49,578 nt of DNA from Cohnella thermotolerans DSM 17683. GTDB taxonomy: Bacteria > Bacillota > Bacilli > Paenibacillales > Paenibacillaceae. The notes under the pieces were generated by a model. The model was given only the letters and a program-made list of their open reading frames with translations. It had not been told where the DNA came from and did not search any database. Of the stretch, positions 16,885 to 25,268 are shown piece after piece (position 1 is the first letter of the stretch; the number at the start of each line of letters is the position of its first letter). The position numbers were made by a program, and so were the translations under genes. The stretch is from NCBI RefSeq assembly GCF_000429825.1, contig NZ_KE386958.1, positions 1-49,578 of the forward strand, given 5' to 3'.

Positions 16885-19074
16885 GTGGCGATTTGGTACG
16901 ACGAGCAAACCCGCACGTTTCACCTGCAATCCGGCAGCGTCAGCTACGTGATGCAGATCGTCAAAGACGGCTATTTGGCGCATTTATATTGGGGGAGAAA
17001 AATCCGCGGAACGGCGATCCACGACATGATGCCGAAGTCTTTCCGGCCTTCCTTCAACCCGAATCCGTTCCCGGAGGACGAGACGTTCTCGCTCGACACG
17101 CTTCCGCAGGAAGTGCCCGGCTACGGTACGAGCGATTTTCGCTCGCCGGCCTACCAGGTTCGCCTGGCGAACGGAACGACCGTCGCCGAGTTCAAGGTGA
17201 CCGGGCACCGCATTGTGGCCGGCAAGCCGGCGCTGGAGGGGCTGCCGGCCGTCTACGCGGAGAGCGACGACGAAGCCCAGACGCTGGAGATCGAGCTGGA
17301 GGACGCAGCCGCCAAGCTGAAGCTGATCGCGAGCTACACGGCGTTCCGGGACAGCGACGCCATCGCCCGTTCGGTACGGCTCGTGAACGTAGGGCATGAG
17401 CCCGTTCGCGTGCTGCGGCTGCTGAGCGCGAGCGTCGACCTGCCCCATTCGCGGTTCGACGCGGTGCACCTGTGGGGCACGTGGGCGCGGGAGCGCCATC
17501 TGGCGCGGCGCGCGCTTATGCCCGGGGTGCAGGCGATCGAGAGCCGCCGGGGCTCCAGCAGCCATCAGCACAACCCGTTCTTCGCCGTCGTCTCTCCGGA
17601 TGCGACCGAGGATCACGGCGAAGTGTACGCGATGAACCTCGTCTATAGCGGGAGCTTTCTGGCGCAAGCCGAGGTCGACCAATTCGCCTCGACGCGCCTG
17701 TCGATCGGCCTCAATCCGTTCGACTTCGAATGGCTGCTCGAAGGCGGAGAGTCGCTGCAAGCGCCGGAAGCCGTGCTCGTCTATTCGCCGGAAGGGCTAG
17801 GCGGCATGTCGCGGACGTTCCACAAGCTGTACCGCACCCGCCTGTGCCGCGGCGCGTTCCGCGACAAGGAGCGGCCGATTCTGATCAACAACTGGGAAGC
17901 GACCTACTTCGACTTCGATTCGGAGAAGCTGATGAAGATCGTCCGCGCGGCCAAGGAGCTCGGGCTCGAGCTGTTCGTGCTCGACGACGGCTGGTTCGGC
18001 AAGCGCAACGACGACAAGCGTTCGCTCGGCGACTGGTTCGTCAACACGGACAAGCTGCCGGAAGGGCTGGACGGCCTGGCCGCGAAGGTGAACGAGCAGG
18101 GGCTCGGCTTCGGGCTGTGGGTCGAGCCGGAGATGATCTCTCCGGACAGCGACCTGTACCGCGCCCATCCGGACTGGTGCCTGCACGTGCCGGACCATCG
18201 CCGCACGCTGGCGCGCACGCAGCTCGTGCTGGACTTCTCCCGCCAGGACGTTCGCGACTATATCGTCGAACGGTTGACGGCGATTTTCTCGAGCGCTCCG
18301 ATCTCTTACGTGAAGTGGGACATGAACCGCAACATGACCGAGATCGGCTCCGCCCTGCTGCCGCCGGAACGGCAGCGCGAGACGGCGCACCGCTACATGC
18401 TCGGCCTGTACGAGGTGCTGGAGAAGATTACGTCCTCCTTCCCGAACATTCTGTTCGAGAGCTGCTCCGGCGGCGGCGGCCGCTTCGACGCGGGCATGCT
18501 CTACTACATGCCGCAGACGTGGACGAGCGACGATACGGACGCGATCGAGCGGTTGAAAATCCAGTACGGCACGAGCCTCGTCTATCCGGTGAGCGCGATG
18601 GGCAGCCACGTCTCCGCCGTGCCGAACCACCAGGTGCACCGCATCACGTCGCTGACGACCCGCGGCCACGTCGCCATGTCCGGCAACTTCGGCTACGAGC
18701 TCGACCTGTCGAAGCTCGCGGACGAGGAGAAGGCCGAGATCGCGCGTCAAGTCGAGGAGTACAAGGAGATTCGCGGACTCGTGCAGCAGGGCGACTTCTA
18801 CCGGTTGCTCAGCCCGTTCGAAGGGAACGAGACGGCGTGGCAGTTCGTCTCCGCGGACAAGTCCGAGACTTACGCCATCTATGTGCGTACGCTTGCCGTT
18901 CCGAACGGTCCGCTGGGCCGGTTGCGCCTGAAGGGGCTCGACCCGAACAAGACATACGCGCTGCGCGGCACGGACCGCGTATACGGCGGCGACGAGCTGA
19001 TGTACGCCGGCTTGCCGCTGCCGGTGCTGGAAGGCGACTTCCGCAGCCTGGCGTTCTACTTCAAGGAGGCATAG
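16885..19074 (+). CDS. Alpha-galactosidase, glycoside hydrolase family 36
   Basis: A 729-residue retaining GH36 enzyme removing terminal alpha-galactose from oligosaccharides such as raffinose and melibiose. Nucleophile Asp479 lies in VKWDMNRNM and acid/base Asp549 in WTSDDTD, both in the expected places for the bacterial tetrameric enzymes. There is no signal peptide, so it acts in the cytosol on imported sugars. The start is GTG with GAGAGGTG upstream; a TTGACA at 16810 may be its -35. A GC-rich hairpin follows the stop. It lies upstream of a YesMN/sugar ABC locus that may supply its substrate. Confidence 0.95.
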   Translation: MAIWYDEQTRTFHLQSGSVSYVMQIVKDGYLAHLYWGRKIRGTAIHDMMPKSFRPSFNPNPFPEDETFSLDTLPQEVPGYGTSDFRSPAYQVRLANGTTVAEFKVTGHRIVAGKPALEGLPAVYAESDDEAQTLEIELEDAAAKLKLIASYTAFRDSDAIARSVRLVNVGHEPVRVLRLLSASVDLPHSRFDAVHLWGTWARERHLARRALMPGVQAIESRRGSSSHQHNPFFAVVSPDATEDHGEVYAMNLVYSGSFLAQAEVDQFASTRLSIGLNPFDFEWLLEGGESLQAPEAVLVYSPEGLGGMSRTFHKLYRTRLCRGAFRDKERPILINNWEATYFDFDSEKLMKIVRAAKELGLELFVLDDGWFGKRNDDKRSLGDWFVNTDKLPEGLDGLAAKVNEQGLGFGLWVEPEMISPDSDLYRAHPDWCLHVPDHRRTLARTQLVLDFSRQDVRDYIVERLTAIFSSAPISYVKWDMNRNMTEIGSALLPPERQRETAHRYMLGLYEVLEKITSSFPNILFESCSGGGGRFDAGMLYYMPQTWTSDDTDAIERLKIQYGTSLVYPVSAMGSHVSAVPNHQVHRITSLTTRGHVAMSGNFGYELDLSKLADEEKAEIARQVEEYKEIRGLVQQGDFYRLLSPFEGNETAWQFVSADKSETYAIYVRTLAVPNGPLGRLRLKGLDPNKTYALRGTDRVYGGDELMYAGLPLPVLEGDFRSLAFYFKEA

Positions 19075-19084
19075 GGCGATAATC

Positions 19085-19121
19085 AAGGGGACCGGCCGTT
19101 GTTCAACGGTTCGGGCCCCTT
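19085..19121 (+). terminator. Hairpin after the alpha-galactosidase
   Basis: AAGGGG at 19085-19090 pairs with CCCCTT at 19116-19121, with an inner CCGTTG/CAACGG stem. The T run is poor, so it may be a weak terminator. Confidence 0.55.
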
Positions 19122-19122
19122 A

Positions 19123-19313
19123 TGGTTGGCGTTAAACGTAGAGACAGATATTCCGCGAAATGAAATTCAATATTCTTACACGCATTTGGCCTTCACCGTT
19201 AAAGAGGAAGACTTCGATAGCCCGACGGGCATAAATTTGAATTTCATACGGTCAGTTTGAAGGACAGGTTGGATTATTACAAAAGCGAAAAGCCTCATAT
19301 GCAATTTTTTTGA
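19123..19313 (+). pseudogene. fosB: Decayed fosB (fosfomycin thiol transferase)
   Basis: Two pieces in different frames match FosB. The first (19123-about 19217) reads [16 protein letters not shown] and [16 protein letters not shown]. The second (about 19220-19313) reads [17 protein letters not shown] and [13 protein letters not shown] before a stop. About 30 codons between them and some 50 N-terminal codons are gone, so nothing functional can be made. FosB is a metal-dependent VOC enzyme that adds bacillithiol to fosfomycin. Composition is less GC-rich than the flanks. Confidence 0.8.
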
Positions 19314-19354
19314 AATGGGATGAAGGTGTATTGGGCTTGCCGTTTACACAAGGA

Positions 19355-19389
19355 GGTTGGGCAGAAGCGATTCTCTGCCCAACCTTTTT
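19355..19389 (+). terminator. Strong terminator downstream of the fosB remnant
   Basis: GGTTGGGCAGA pairs perfectly with TCTGCCCAACC across an eight-base loop and is followed by five T. Confidence 0.9.
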
Positions 19390-19642
19390 GGGTTTGCAGC
19401 CCGTCAGCAAGGCGAAACAACCGCCTTGCTGCGCGCTCTCGCACATAGCGCTGCTTGGCTCGCGCGCCGCCCGCCGCCAAGCCAAGCCCCGCGACCCGAT
19501 CGCGGGGCTTGGCGCGTCATGTCTGCCCCAGGCAGCCTTCGCTCCATGCCTAAGCGGCTCCCGATTTTTTCCCATATTGTCATTCCCCCGATTTGCATGT
19601 ACGATGGGCTCAAACGACTATCGAACCGCAAGGAGCAACGCG

Positions 19643-19861
19643 ATGACCAACCATCCGAACCCCGCCCCCGATGAAACCGTCGATCCGACCCTCTGCCCCC
19701 TGTGCGGACAGCCGAACGGCTGCGCTTTGACCGAAGGGCGGCCGATCGAAGCGTGCTGGTGCGTGCAAGCGACGGTTCCCGAGGACGTTCTGAAGCGGAT
19801 TCCGCCCGAACGGCGCCTCAAAGCGTGCGTCTGCCCCAGCTGCGCGTCAGGCGGACAATAA
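19643..19861 (+). CDS. Small cysteine-rich CWC-family protein
   Basis: A 72-residue protein with eight cysteines in the cysteine-rich CWC pattern: CPLCGQPNGC, ACWC, and CVCPSC near the end. ATG 19643 has AAGGAG upstream. The clustered cysteines suggest metal binding, but the role of the family is unknown. It stands alone, between the terminator at 19355 and the YesM gene. A strong GC hairpin (GCCAAGCCCCGCG and its complement, 19480-19512) lies upstream. Confidence 0.8.
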   Translation: MTNHPNPAPDETVDPTLCPLCGQPNGCALTEGRPIEACWCVQATVPEDVLKRIPPERRLKACVCPSCASGGQ

Positions 19862-19894
19862 GGCCCGCAGCCGACCCGCCGCAGCCGACCGCAA

Positions 19895-19957
19895 GACCGC
19901 AGCCAACGAACGCGCCCCACACAGCCCGGCAACCGCCCGACCGCAGCCAACGAACGC
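19895..19957 (+). repeat. Short direct repeat after the CWC gene
   Basis: GACCGCAGCCAACGAACGC occurs at 19895-19913 and again at 19939-19957. No gene lies in 19862-20083. Confidence 0.5.
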
Positions 19958-20017
19958 CCGCCGCCCGGGCATCGTGTGCGGTCCCATGCAAATCGGGCGT
20001 TTTCTTATCGAATTTCC

Positions 20018-20031
20018 TGTTAGCGCTTACC
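20018..20031. promoter_or_regulatory. CcpA cre-like site upstream of yesM
   Basis: TGTTAGCGCTTACC matches the palindromic cre form TGTAAGCGCTTACA at 12 of 14 positions. It lies 52 bp before the YesM start, consistent with carbon catabolite repression of the sugar locus. Confidence 0.65.
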
Positions 20032-20083
20032 CGCACCGCCAAAACCCTTCATACTGGAATTCATCGCCCGGGGGTGTCCTGAC

Positions 20084-21922
20084 TTGCCGAAGCCGAAGGT
20101 CCGCCTGACCAACCCGCTGACGAAAATGAAGCTGAACCGCCAGCTTATTTTGCTGTTTCTTATTCTCGTAAGCCCGGTCTTTCTTCTGAATTGGTACGCC
20201 AACGCCAAAACCGAACAAATTTTGAAGCGCCACGTCACGAACGCCTACATGGAGCTGAACAAGCAGAACCATCTGCTCATCAACCGCGACATCGAGACCG
20301 TCCACCGGATCATGACGACGATTATCCAGAATTCGGTCGTCCAGCAGATGCAGGCGAGCGGGGGCGACGTGTACGACCGGGTGAAGCTTTACGAGACGGC
20401 CGACAAGCTGATCTCCACCTTCTCCATCGGCATGAGCGGAGGAGACGCGATTTATTATTACCTGTACGTGTACGATCCGTTGGACCAATATAACTTCGCT
20501 CCTTACGCGGCATCGAAATACCGGAACGGAGGCGTGTTCTTCTACTCCGACCGGACCAAGCCGTCCTGGGTCGACGAGGCGATCGCCCGCAAAGGGCGCG
20601 GCTACCTGAAAATACTGGACGGCATCGGCAACGCGCCCGGCGCGAAGACGCTGACGTATATCCGCGCCGTCAACAGCGCCTACAGCGGCAAAACGATCGT
20701 GGGCGTGCTCGTCGCAACCAACGTGAACAAGAAGATCGAGCAATCGCTGAAGACGGTGTCGCTGCCCGACAACGGGGAGATGTTCCTGACGGATTACGAC
20801 AACACGATTCTCGCCTCGACCGTTCCCGGAATCGGCAAGACGCTCGAGTTGCCTCCGGACATGGCCCAGGGAACGAAGGGCGAAGAGACGAAGGACGCCA
20901 TTTTCAAAAATTACATTTATGTGGAGCACGCCGACTACGAGCTTCAGCAGAAGCTGATCTACCGGATCTCCGCGGCTTCCCTGCTGCGGCAGCAGAGCGA
21001 GCTGAAGCGGGCCATCCAATGGATCTCCATGGCCTATTCGTTGTTCGGCATCGTCGTCATGGCCTACTTCTGGCGCTCGCTGCTGACGCCGCTGCAGCGC
21101 CTTGCGGGCTTCGTGCGCGGCTACGAGCCGGGCAAGAAGATGCCGAAGCCGGGCAGCATGGACCGCAACGACGAGGTCGGCGTGCTCGTCCATTCCGTCT
21201 ACAACCTCACACAGAGGCTCAACACGCTGATCGAGGACCGGTACGTGATGGACATCAAGCAGAAGGAAGCGCAGCTCCAGCTTCTGTATCAGCAGATCAA
21301 TCCCCATCTTCTGTACAACACGCTGGAGAGCATTTATTGGAAGTCGACGCTCGAAGGGGGAAGCCCCGATTCGGCGGAGATGATCAAGGAGCTGGCCAAG
21401 CTGATGCGCATCAGCCTGAGCCGGGGCCGGGAGCTGATTACGGTGCAGGAGGAGCTGGAGCACGCCACGGCCTATACCCGGCTGCAGCAGAAGCGGTACG
21501 AGTACGAGTTCCGGGTGCGCTGGGACATCGAGGAAGAGACGCTCGACAATCGGATTCCGAAAATTACGCTGCAGCCGCTGATCGAAAATGCGATCATCCA
21601 CGGCGTCCGCCATATGGGCGAAGACGGCGAGATCGTCGTCCGGGCGTACAGGCGGGGAGACGACGTCGTCCTCGAAGTGCAGGACAACGGCTACCGGAAG
21701 GTCGATCACGAAGCGATCAACGCCATGATTCGCGAGCCGCTTCCCGAAGCCCGGTCGGGCTACGGCATTCACAACGTGCATGAACGGATTCGGCTGCATT
21801 TCGGCCCCGCGTACGGCATTCATTATTCCGAGCCTCCCGGCGGAGGCACGGTCGTCACGATCGTGCTTCCGGTCAGCCGGACCGAGGACCGTCCGGCGCC
21901 GGCGGCCGAAGAATCAAGATAA
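20084..21922 (+). CDS. YesM-type sensor histidine kinase
   Basis: A 612-residue membrane kinase that would sense an extracellular sugar and phosphorylate the partner regulator. TM1 spans about 20-38 and TM2 about 313-330, enclosing a Cache-like sensor; a HAMP-like linker follows. His408 lies in QQINPHLLYNTLESI, the YesM phospho-acceptor box. The ATPase part has LIENAIIHGV and GYGIHNVHERI, but the G1 box reads DNGYRKV rather than DxGxG. The start is TTG at 20084 with GGGGGTG upstream; ATG at 20126 is an alternative. The response regulator starts 17 bp after it. Confidence 0.9.
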   Translation: MPKPKVRLTNPLTKMKLNRQLILLFLILVSPVFLLNWYANAKTEQILKRHVTNAYMELNKQNHLLINRDIETVHRIMTTIIQNSVVQQMQASGGDVYDRVKLYETADKLISTFSIGMSGGDAIYYYLYVYDPLDQYNFAPYAASKYRNGGVFFYSDRTKPSWVDEAIARKGRGYLKILDGIGNAPGAKTLTYIRAVNSAYSGKTIVGVLVATNVNKKIEQSLKTVSLPDNGEMFLTDYDNTILASTVPGIGKTLELPPDMAQGTKGEETKDAIFKNYIYVEHADYELQQKLIYRISAASLLRQQSELKRAIQWISMAYSLFGIVVMAYFWRSLLTPLQRLAGFVRGYEPGKKMPKPGSMDRNDEVGVLVHSVYNLTQRLNTLIEDRYVMDIKQKEAQLQLLYQQINPHLLYNTLESIYWKSTLEGGSPDSAEMIKELAKLMRISLSRGRELITVQEELEHATAYTRLQQKRYEYEFRVRWDIEEETLDNRIPKITLQPLIENAIIHGVRHMGEDGEIVVRAYRRGDDVVLEVQDNGYRKVDHEAINAMIREPLPEARSGYGIHNVHERIRLHFGPAYGIHYSEPPGGGTVVTIVLPVSRTEDRPAPAAEESR

Positions 21923-21939
21923 GCGGGAGGGACCTGCGC

Positions 21940-23253
21940 ATGTATACGATACTGCTTGTCGACGACGAACCGCTCATTTGCAAAGGCTTGAGCAATCTGC
22001 TGCAGACGTCCGGACTCGGCATCGGAACGATTCTGACGGCCGGCAACGGCCAAGAGGCGCTGGACTACTTGCGCATGGAAGATGTCGATCTGATCGTCAC
22101 CGATATCCAGATGGGCGCGATGAACGGCATCGAGCTGATGCATCAGGCCAAAATTATGAAGCCTTGGGTGGAGACGATCGTCATCTCCGCCCACGAGACG
22201 TTCCAGTACGCGCAAATGGCGATGCGGCTCGGCGCCAGGGACTATCTGATCAAGCCGCTGAACAACGGGCAGTTCCTGGACACCGTCCGGAACGTCCTGC
22301 TGCAGATCGAACGGCCGGCGCGGCCGGACGAGGAGGCGCTGACGCTCATGCGGGCGAACTTCCAAATGGCGCCTCCCGACGTGCAGTGCGGGATGTGGCT
22401 CCATCAGCTGGTGAGCGGCGACGCCAGGGACGCGGAGCGGATCGTGGCCGAATTGGACCGGCGCTTCGGCGTGAAGATCGAAGGGCCTTATTTTGCGGTC
22501 ATTCGGGTGCGGCTGATGCTGGACGACGTGGGCGACAAGGACAAGGGACTGCTGCAATACGCGGCGCTCAACATCGCGAGCGAGCTGCTCGGCCAGGATT
22601 GGAACCACAAGGCGTTCTACGCGCCGGATTTCGAGCTCTGCCTGCTCCTCGAATGGAGCGAACAGGCCTACACCGAGACGACGGCGAACCGGATCGACCA
22701 GCTCGAGTTCATCGGGCGCAGCCTGCACCACAATATCGAGAAGTACCTCCACCTGACCAGCGTCGTCGGCATCAGCCAAATTCTCCGGGAACCGTCGTTC
22801 ATTCCCGTGCTCGGTCTTCAGGCGTACAAGGCGATGAAATGGAACGACGAGCACCGCGACCATTATGTTTTCTACTACGGCGATTACAAATGGGCTTTCC
22901 GCGAGGAAGGGTCCACGGAAGAGGAGTGGGTCGCCCGGAGCAACGTCATCGTCGAGCAAGCGAAGCGGTACATCGACGAGAATTACGCCCGCAAGGGCAT
23001 TACGCTGAGCGAAGTGGCCCGGCATCATCACGTCAGTCCCAACTACTTGAGCTATCTGTTCAAGAAGTACATGAATTGCAATCTGTGGGAGTACGTCATC
23101 AAGCTGCGCATGGAGGAGAGCAAGCGGCTTATTCTGACGACCGATTTGCGGCGCTACGAGATCGCGGACCGGGTCGGTTACGAATCGCCGGAGCATTTCA
23201 GCAAAATTTTCAAGAAATATTACGGGATCAGCCCGAGCGACCTGAAGAAGTAA
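21940..23253 (+). CDS. YesN-type response regulator with AraC DNA-binding domain
   Basis: A 437-residue regulator. The receiver domain (1 to about 120) has DDE at 8-10, phospho-acceptor Asp55 in IVTDIQM and a Lys in LIKPLNN. A central linker region of unknown role follows. Two AraC-type helix-turn-helix units fill about 335-435 (ITLSEVARHHHVSPNYLSYLFK and YEIADRVGYESPEHFSKIFK). It is shorter than many YesN proteins. ATG follows GGGAGG. It should activate the permease and binding-protein genes directly downstream. Confidence 0.92.
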   Translation: MYTILLVDDEPLICKGLSNLLQTSGLGIGTILTAGNGQEALDYLRMEDVDLIVTDIQMGAMNGIELMHQAKIMKPWVETIVISAHETFQYAQMAMRLGARDYLIKPLNNGQFLDTVRNVLLQIERPARPDEEALTLMRANFQMAPPDVQCGMWLHQLVSGDARDAERIVAELDRRFGVKIEGPYFAVIRVRLMLDDVGDKDKGLLQYAALNIASELLGQDWNHKAFYAPDFELCLLLEWSEQAYTETTANRIDQLEFIGRSLHHNIEKYLHLTSVVGISQILREPSFIPVLGLQAYKAMKWNDEHRDHYVFYYGDYKWAFREEGSTEEEWVARSNVIVEQAKRYIDENYARKGITLSEVARHHHVSPNYLSYLFKKYMNCNLWEYVIKLRMEESKRLILTTDLRRYEIADRVGYESPEHFSKIFKKYYGISPSDLKK

Positions 23254-23348
23254 GATCGGCCACGATCGTCATAGAAACGCACATGTTCACCCTTGATCTC
23301 CTTTTCTACAATGAAGCTAGACTCGCAGAAAAGGAATGAGGGAGCGCC

Positions 23349-24275
23349 ATGGACCACACTGTCGCCGCGCCGGTCCGGCCGCCGGATGCAACCGGAGGAA
23401 GGAGCCGCGCGAAATTCGGGAAATACCTGCCCGGCTATTTGTTTCTCTTGCCCGCGATCGTTCTGTTTGTTTTGTTCTTGTGGGTTCCGATTGTGAAAGG
23501 GGTTGTGTTCAGCTTTTACCACGTCGACTTCGTCAAAGGCGATACGTTCGTCGGCTTCGACAATTACCGGACGGTGTTCCGCGATGCCGAGATCGGCGTG
23601 TCGATCCGCAATACGCTCTATTACATGGGGCTCTGTCTCGTCATCGGCTTCTGGGTGCCGATTCTGTTCGCCGTCGCCATCTCGGAAATCAAGCGGTTTC
23701 AGGGCTTCGTGCGGATCGCGGCCTACTTGCCGAACGTCATTCCGGTCGTCGTCCTGTACGGGCTGTGGCGGTGGATTTACGATCCGGTCGGTCCGATCAA
23801 CGCCGTTCTGACGAAGCTCGGCCTGGATCAGATCTTGTTCATGACGGATTCGAAATGGTCGATGGCTTCGCTCGTCATCATGGAGACGTGGCAGCAGTTC
23901 GGCTCGGGCATGCTGATCTATCTCGCCGCCGTTCTTAGCATCCCGAAGGATTGGTACGAAGCGGCAGAGATCGACGGTGCCGGCGTATGGGCGCGCATTC
24001 GCCATATTACGCTCCCTTCGATCCGCAACCTGATCGGGCTAATGCTGATCCTGCAGCTGATCGCCACCTCGCAAGGCTATCAATCGCAGCTTGCGATGCT
24101 GGACGGCGGGCCGATGAACGCCACGCTCACTTATGGGCTCAAAATCGTGAAATACGCCTTCACGAAGCTCGAATACGGCGTCGCTTCCGCCATGGGCGTT
24201 CTGATGTTCCTGGTGCTCGGCCTGCTCGCGGTCGTCCAGTTTCGAATGAACAACCGGGGGGACAAGCAGCCATGA
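23349..24275 (+). CDS. Sugar ABC transporter permease (UgpA/LplB type)
   Basis: A 308-residue permease with six membrane helices and the EAA loop EAAEIDGAGVWARIRHITLP that docks the ATPase. It belongs to the CUT1 carbohydrate group. GAGGGAG precedes the ATG. An inverted repeat CCTTTTCT/AGAAAAGG (23300-23334) lies in the leader after yesN. The stop overlaps the next permease start as ATGA. No ATPase gene lies here, so a shared MsmX-type ATPase is expected. Confidence 0.93.
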   Translation: MDHTVAAPVRPPDATGGRSRAKFGKYLPGYLFLLPAIVLFVLFLWVPIVKGVVFSFYHVDFVKGDTFVGFDNYRTVFRDAEIGVSIRNTLYYMGLCLVIGFWVPILFAVAISEIKRFQGFVRIAAYLPNVIPVVVLYGLWRWIYDPVGPINAVLTKLGLDQILFMTDSKWSMASLVIMETWQQFGSGMLIYLAAVLSIPKDWYEAAEIDGAGVWARIRHITLPSIRNLIGLMLILQLIATSQGYQSQLAMLDGGPMNATLTYGLKIVKYAFTKLEYGVASAMGVLMFLVLGLLAVVQFRMNNRGDKQP

Positions 24276-25144
24276 AAGCGGCCGAACGGGGCATTCTGTC
24301 CTCTTACGATTCCAAGCGGGCTTCGACCAGAGCCGTCATCGGGGTCATGTCTCTCGTCGTTGCGGCCATGGTCCTCAGCATGCTGTATCCGATCGCCGTT
24401 ACGTTCTTCAATTCGCTCAAGAGCGTTCCGGAAGTCAATTCGTTCCCGCCGAAGCTCCTTCCGCGCGCCTGGGAGTGGAGCAACTACCGGGAAGCCTGGC
24501 ATTACATGAAGCTGCCGCTGTTCCTTAAGAACACGCTGCTGATCTTCGCCGGCAATCTCGTCGTCACGGTGTTCGCGCTCGGCGGAGCCGCCTTCGCGCT
24601 GTCCAAGCTGAGTTTGCCTCGCCGGAAGCTGATCTTCTTCTTCTTCCTGACGACACTGTTCATTCCGCCGTCCACCTACATCGTGCCGAACTTCGTCAAC
24701 CTGAAGGATCTCGGACTCATGAACTCCTTCTTCGCCTTCTGGCTGCCGGCCGGGGCGAGCGCGTTCAACCTGCTTCTGCTCAAGAGCTTCTTCGACGACA
24801 TCAACAACGAGATTTTCGAAGCTTCGCGCATCGACGGCGCTTCCGACTGGTACGGCTTTACGCGAATCGCGCTGCCGCTGGCCGTGCCGATCGTGTCGAC
24901 GCTGGCGATCTTCCTCTTCTCGTCCGCCTGGAACGATTGGTTCTGGCCGTCGCTCGTCATGCACGGCGACCCGCACTATCCGTTGTCCACGGCGATTTAC
25001 AAGAAGGTCATTCAGGCGACAGGACTGAAGCTGAACGTCAAATTCGCCATTCTGTCCATGGTCGCGCTGCCGCCGATCGTCGTCTTCCTGATCTTCCAGA
25101 GGTTTATCCTGAGAGGGCTGCATTTGGGCGGAGTCAAGGGATAA
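24272..25144 (+). CDS. Sugar ABC transporter permease (UgpE/LplC/AraQ type)
   Basis: A 290-residue second permease with six helices and the EAA loop EASRIDGASDWYGFTRIALP. It forms the channel heterodimer with the preceding permease. ATG 24272 overlaps that gene's stop. The sequence TFFNSLKSVPEVNSFPP after TM1 is typical of CUT1 permeases of this subunit type. The binding protein follows after 124 bp. Confidence 0.93.
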   Translation: MKAAERGILSSYDSKRASTRAVIGVMSLVVAAMVLSMLYPIAVTFFNSLKSVPEVNSFPPKLLPRAWEWSNYREAWHYMKLPLFLKNTLLIFAGNLVVTVFALGGAAFALSKLSLPRRKLIFFFFLTTLFIPPSTYIVPNFVNLKDLGLMNSFFAFWLPAGASAFNLLLLKSFFDDINNEIFEASRIDGASDWYGFTRIALPLAVPIVSTLAIFLFSSAWNDWFWPSLVMHGDPHYPLSTAIYKKVIQATGLKLNVKFAILSMVALPPIVVFLIFQRFILRGLHLGGVKG

Positions 25145-25268
25145 CGAGGGCGGCACGAATCGTAAAGCTGCACACGAAGGGAATAGGAATGCACATCGCC
25201 CTGAAGAATGCGCCTCCATTATGATCAAGGTGTAGCACAAAATTCCATACGAATAAGGGGGAGTAAAC

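Noticed and set aside
17797..19086. Long minus-strand open frames opposite the alpha-galactosidase, YesM, YesN, the sugar-binding protein and the ketoacyl synthase
   Set aside because: GC-rich codon bias on the plus strand produces open antisense frames; their translations are Arg/Val/His-rich and match nothing.
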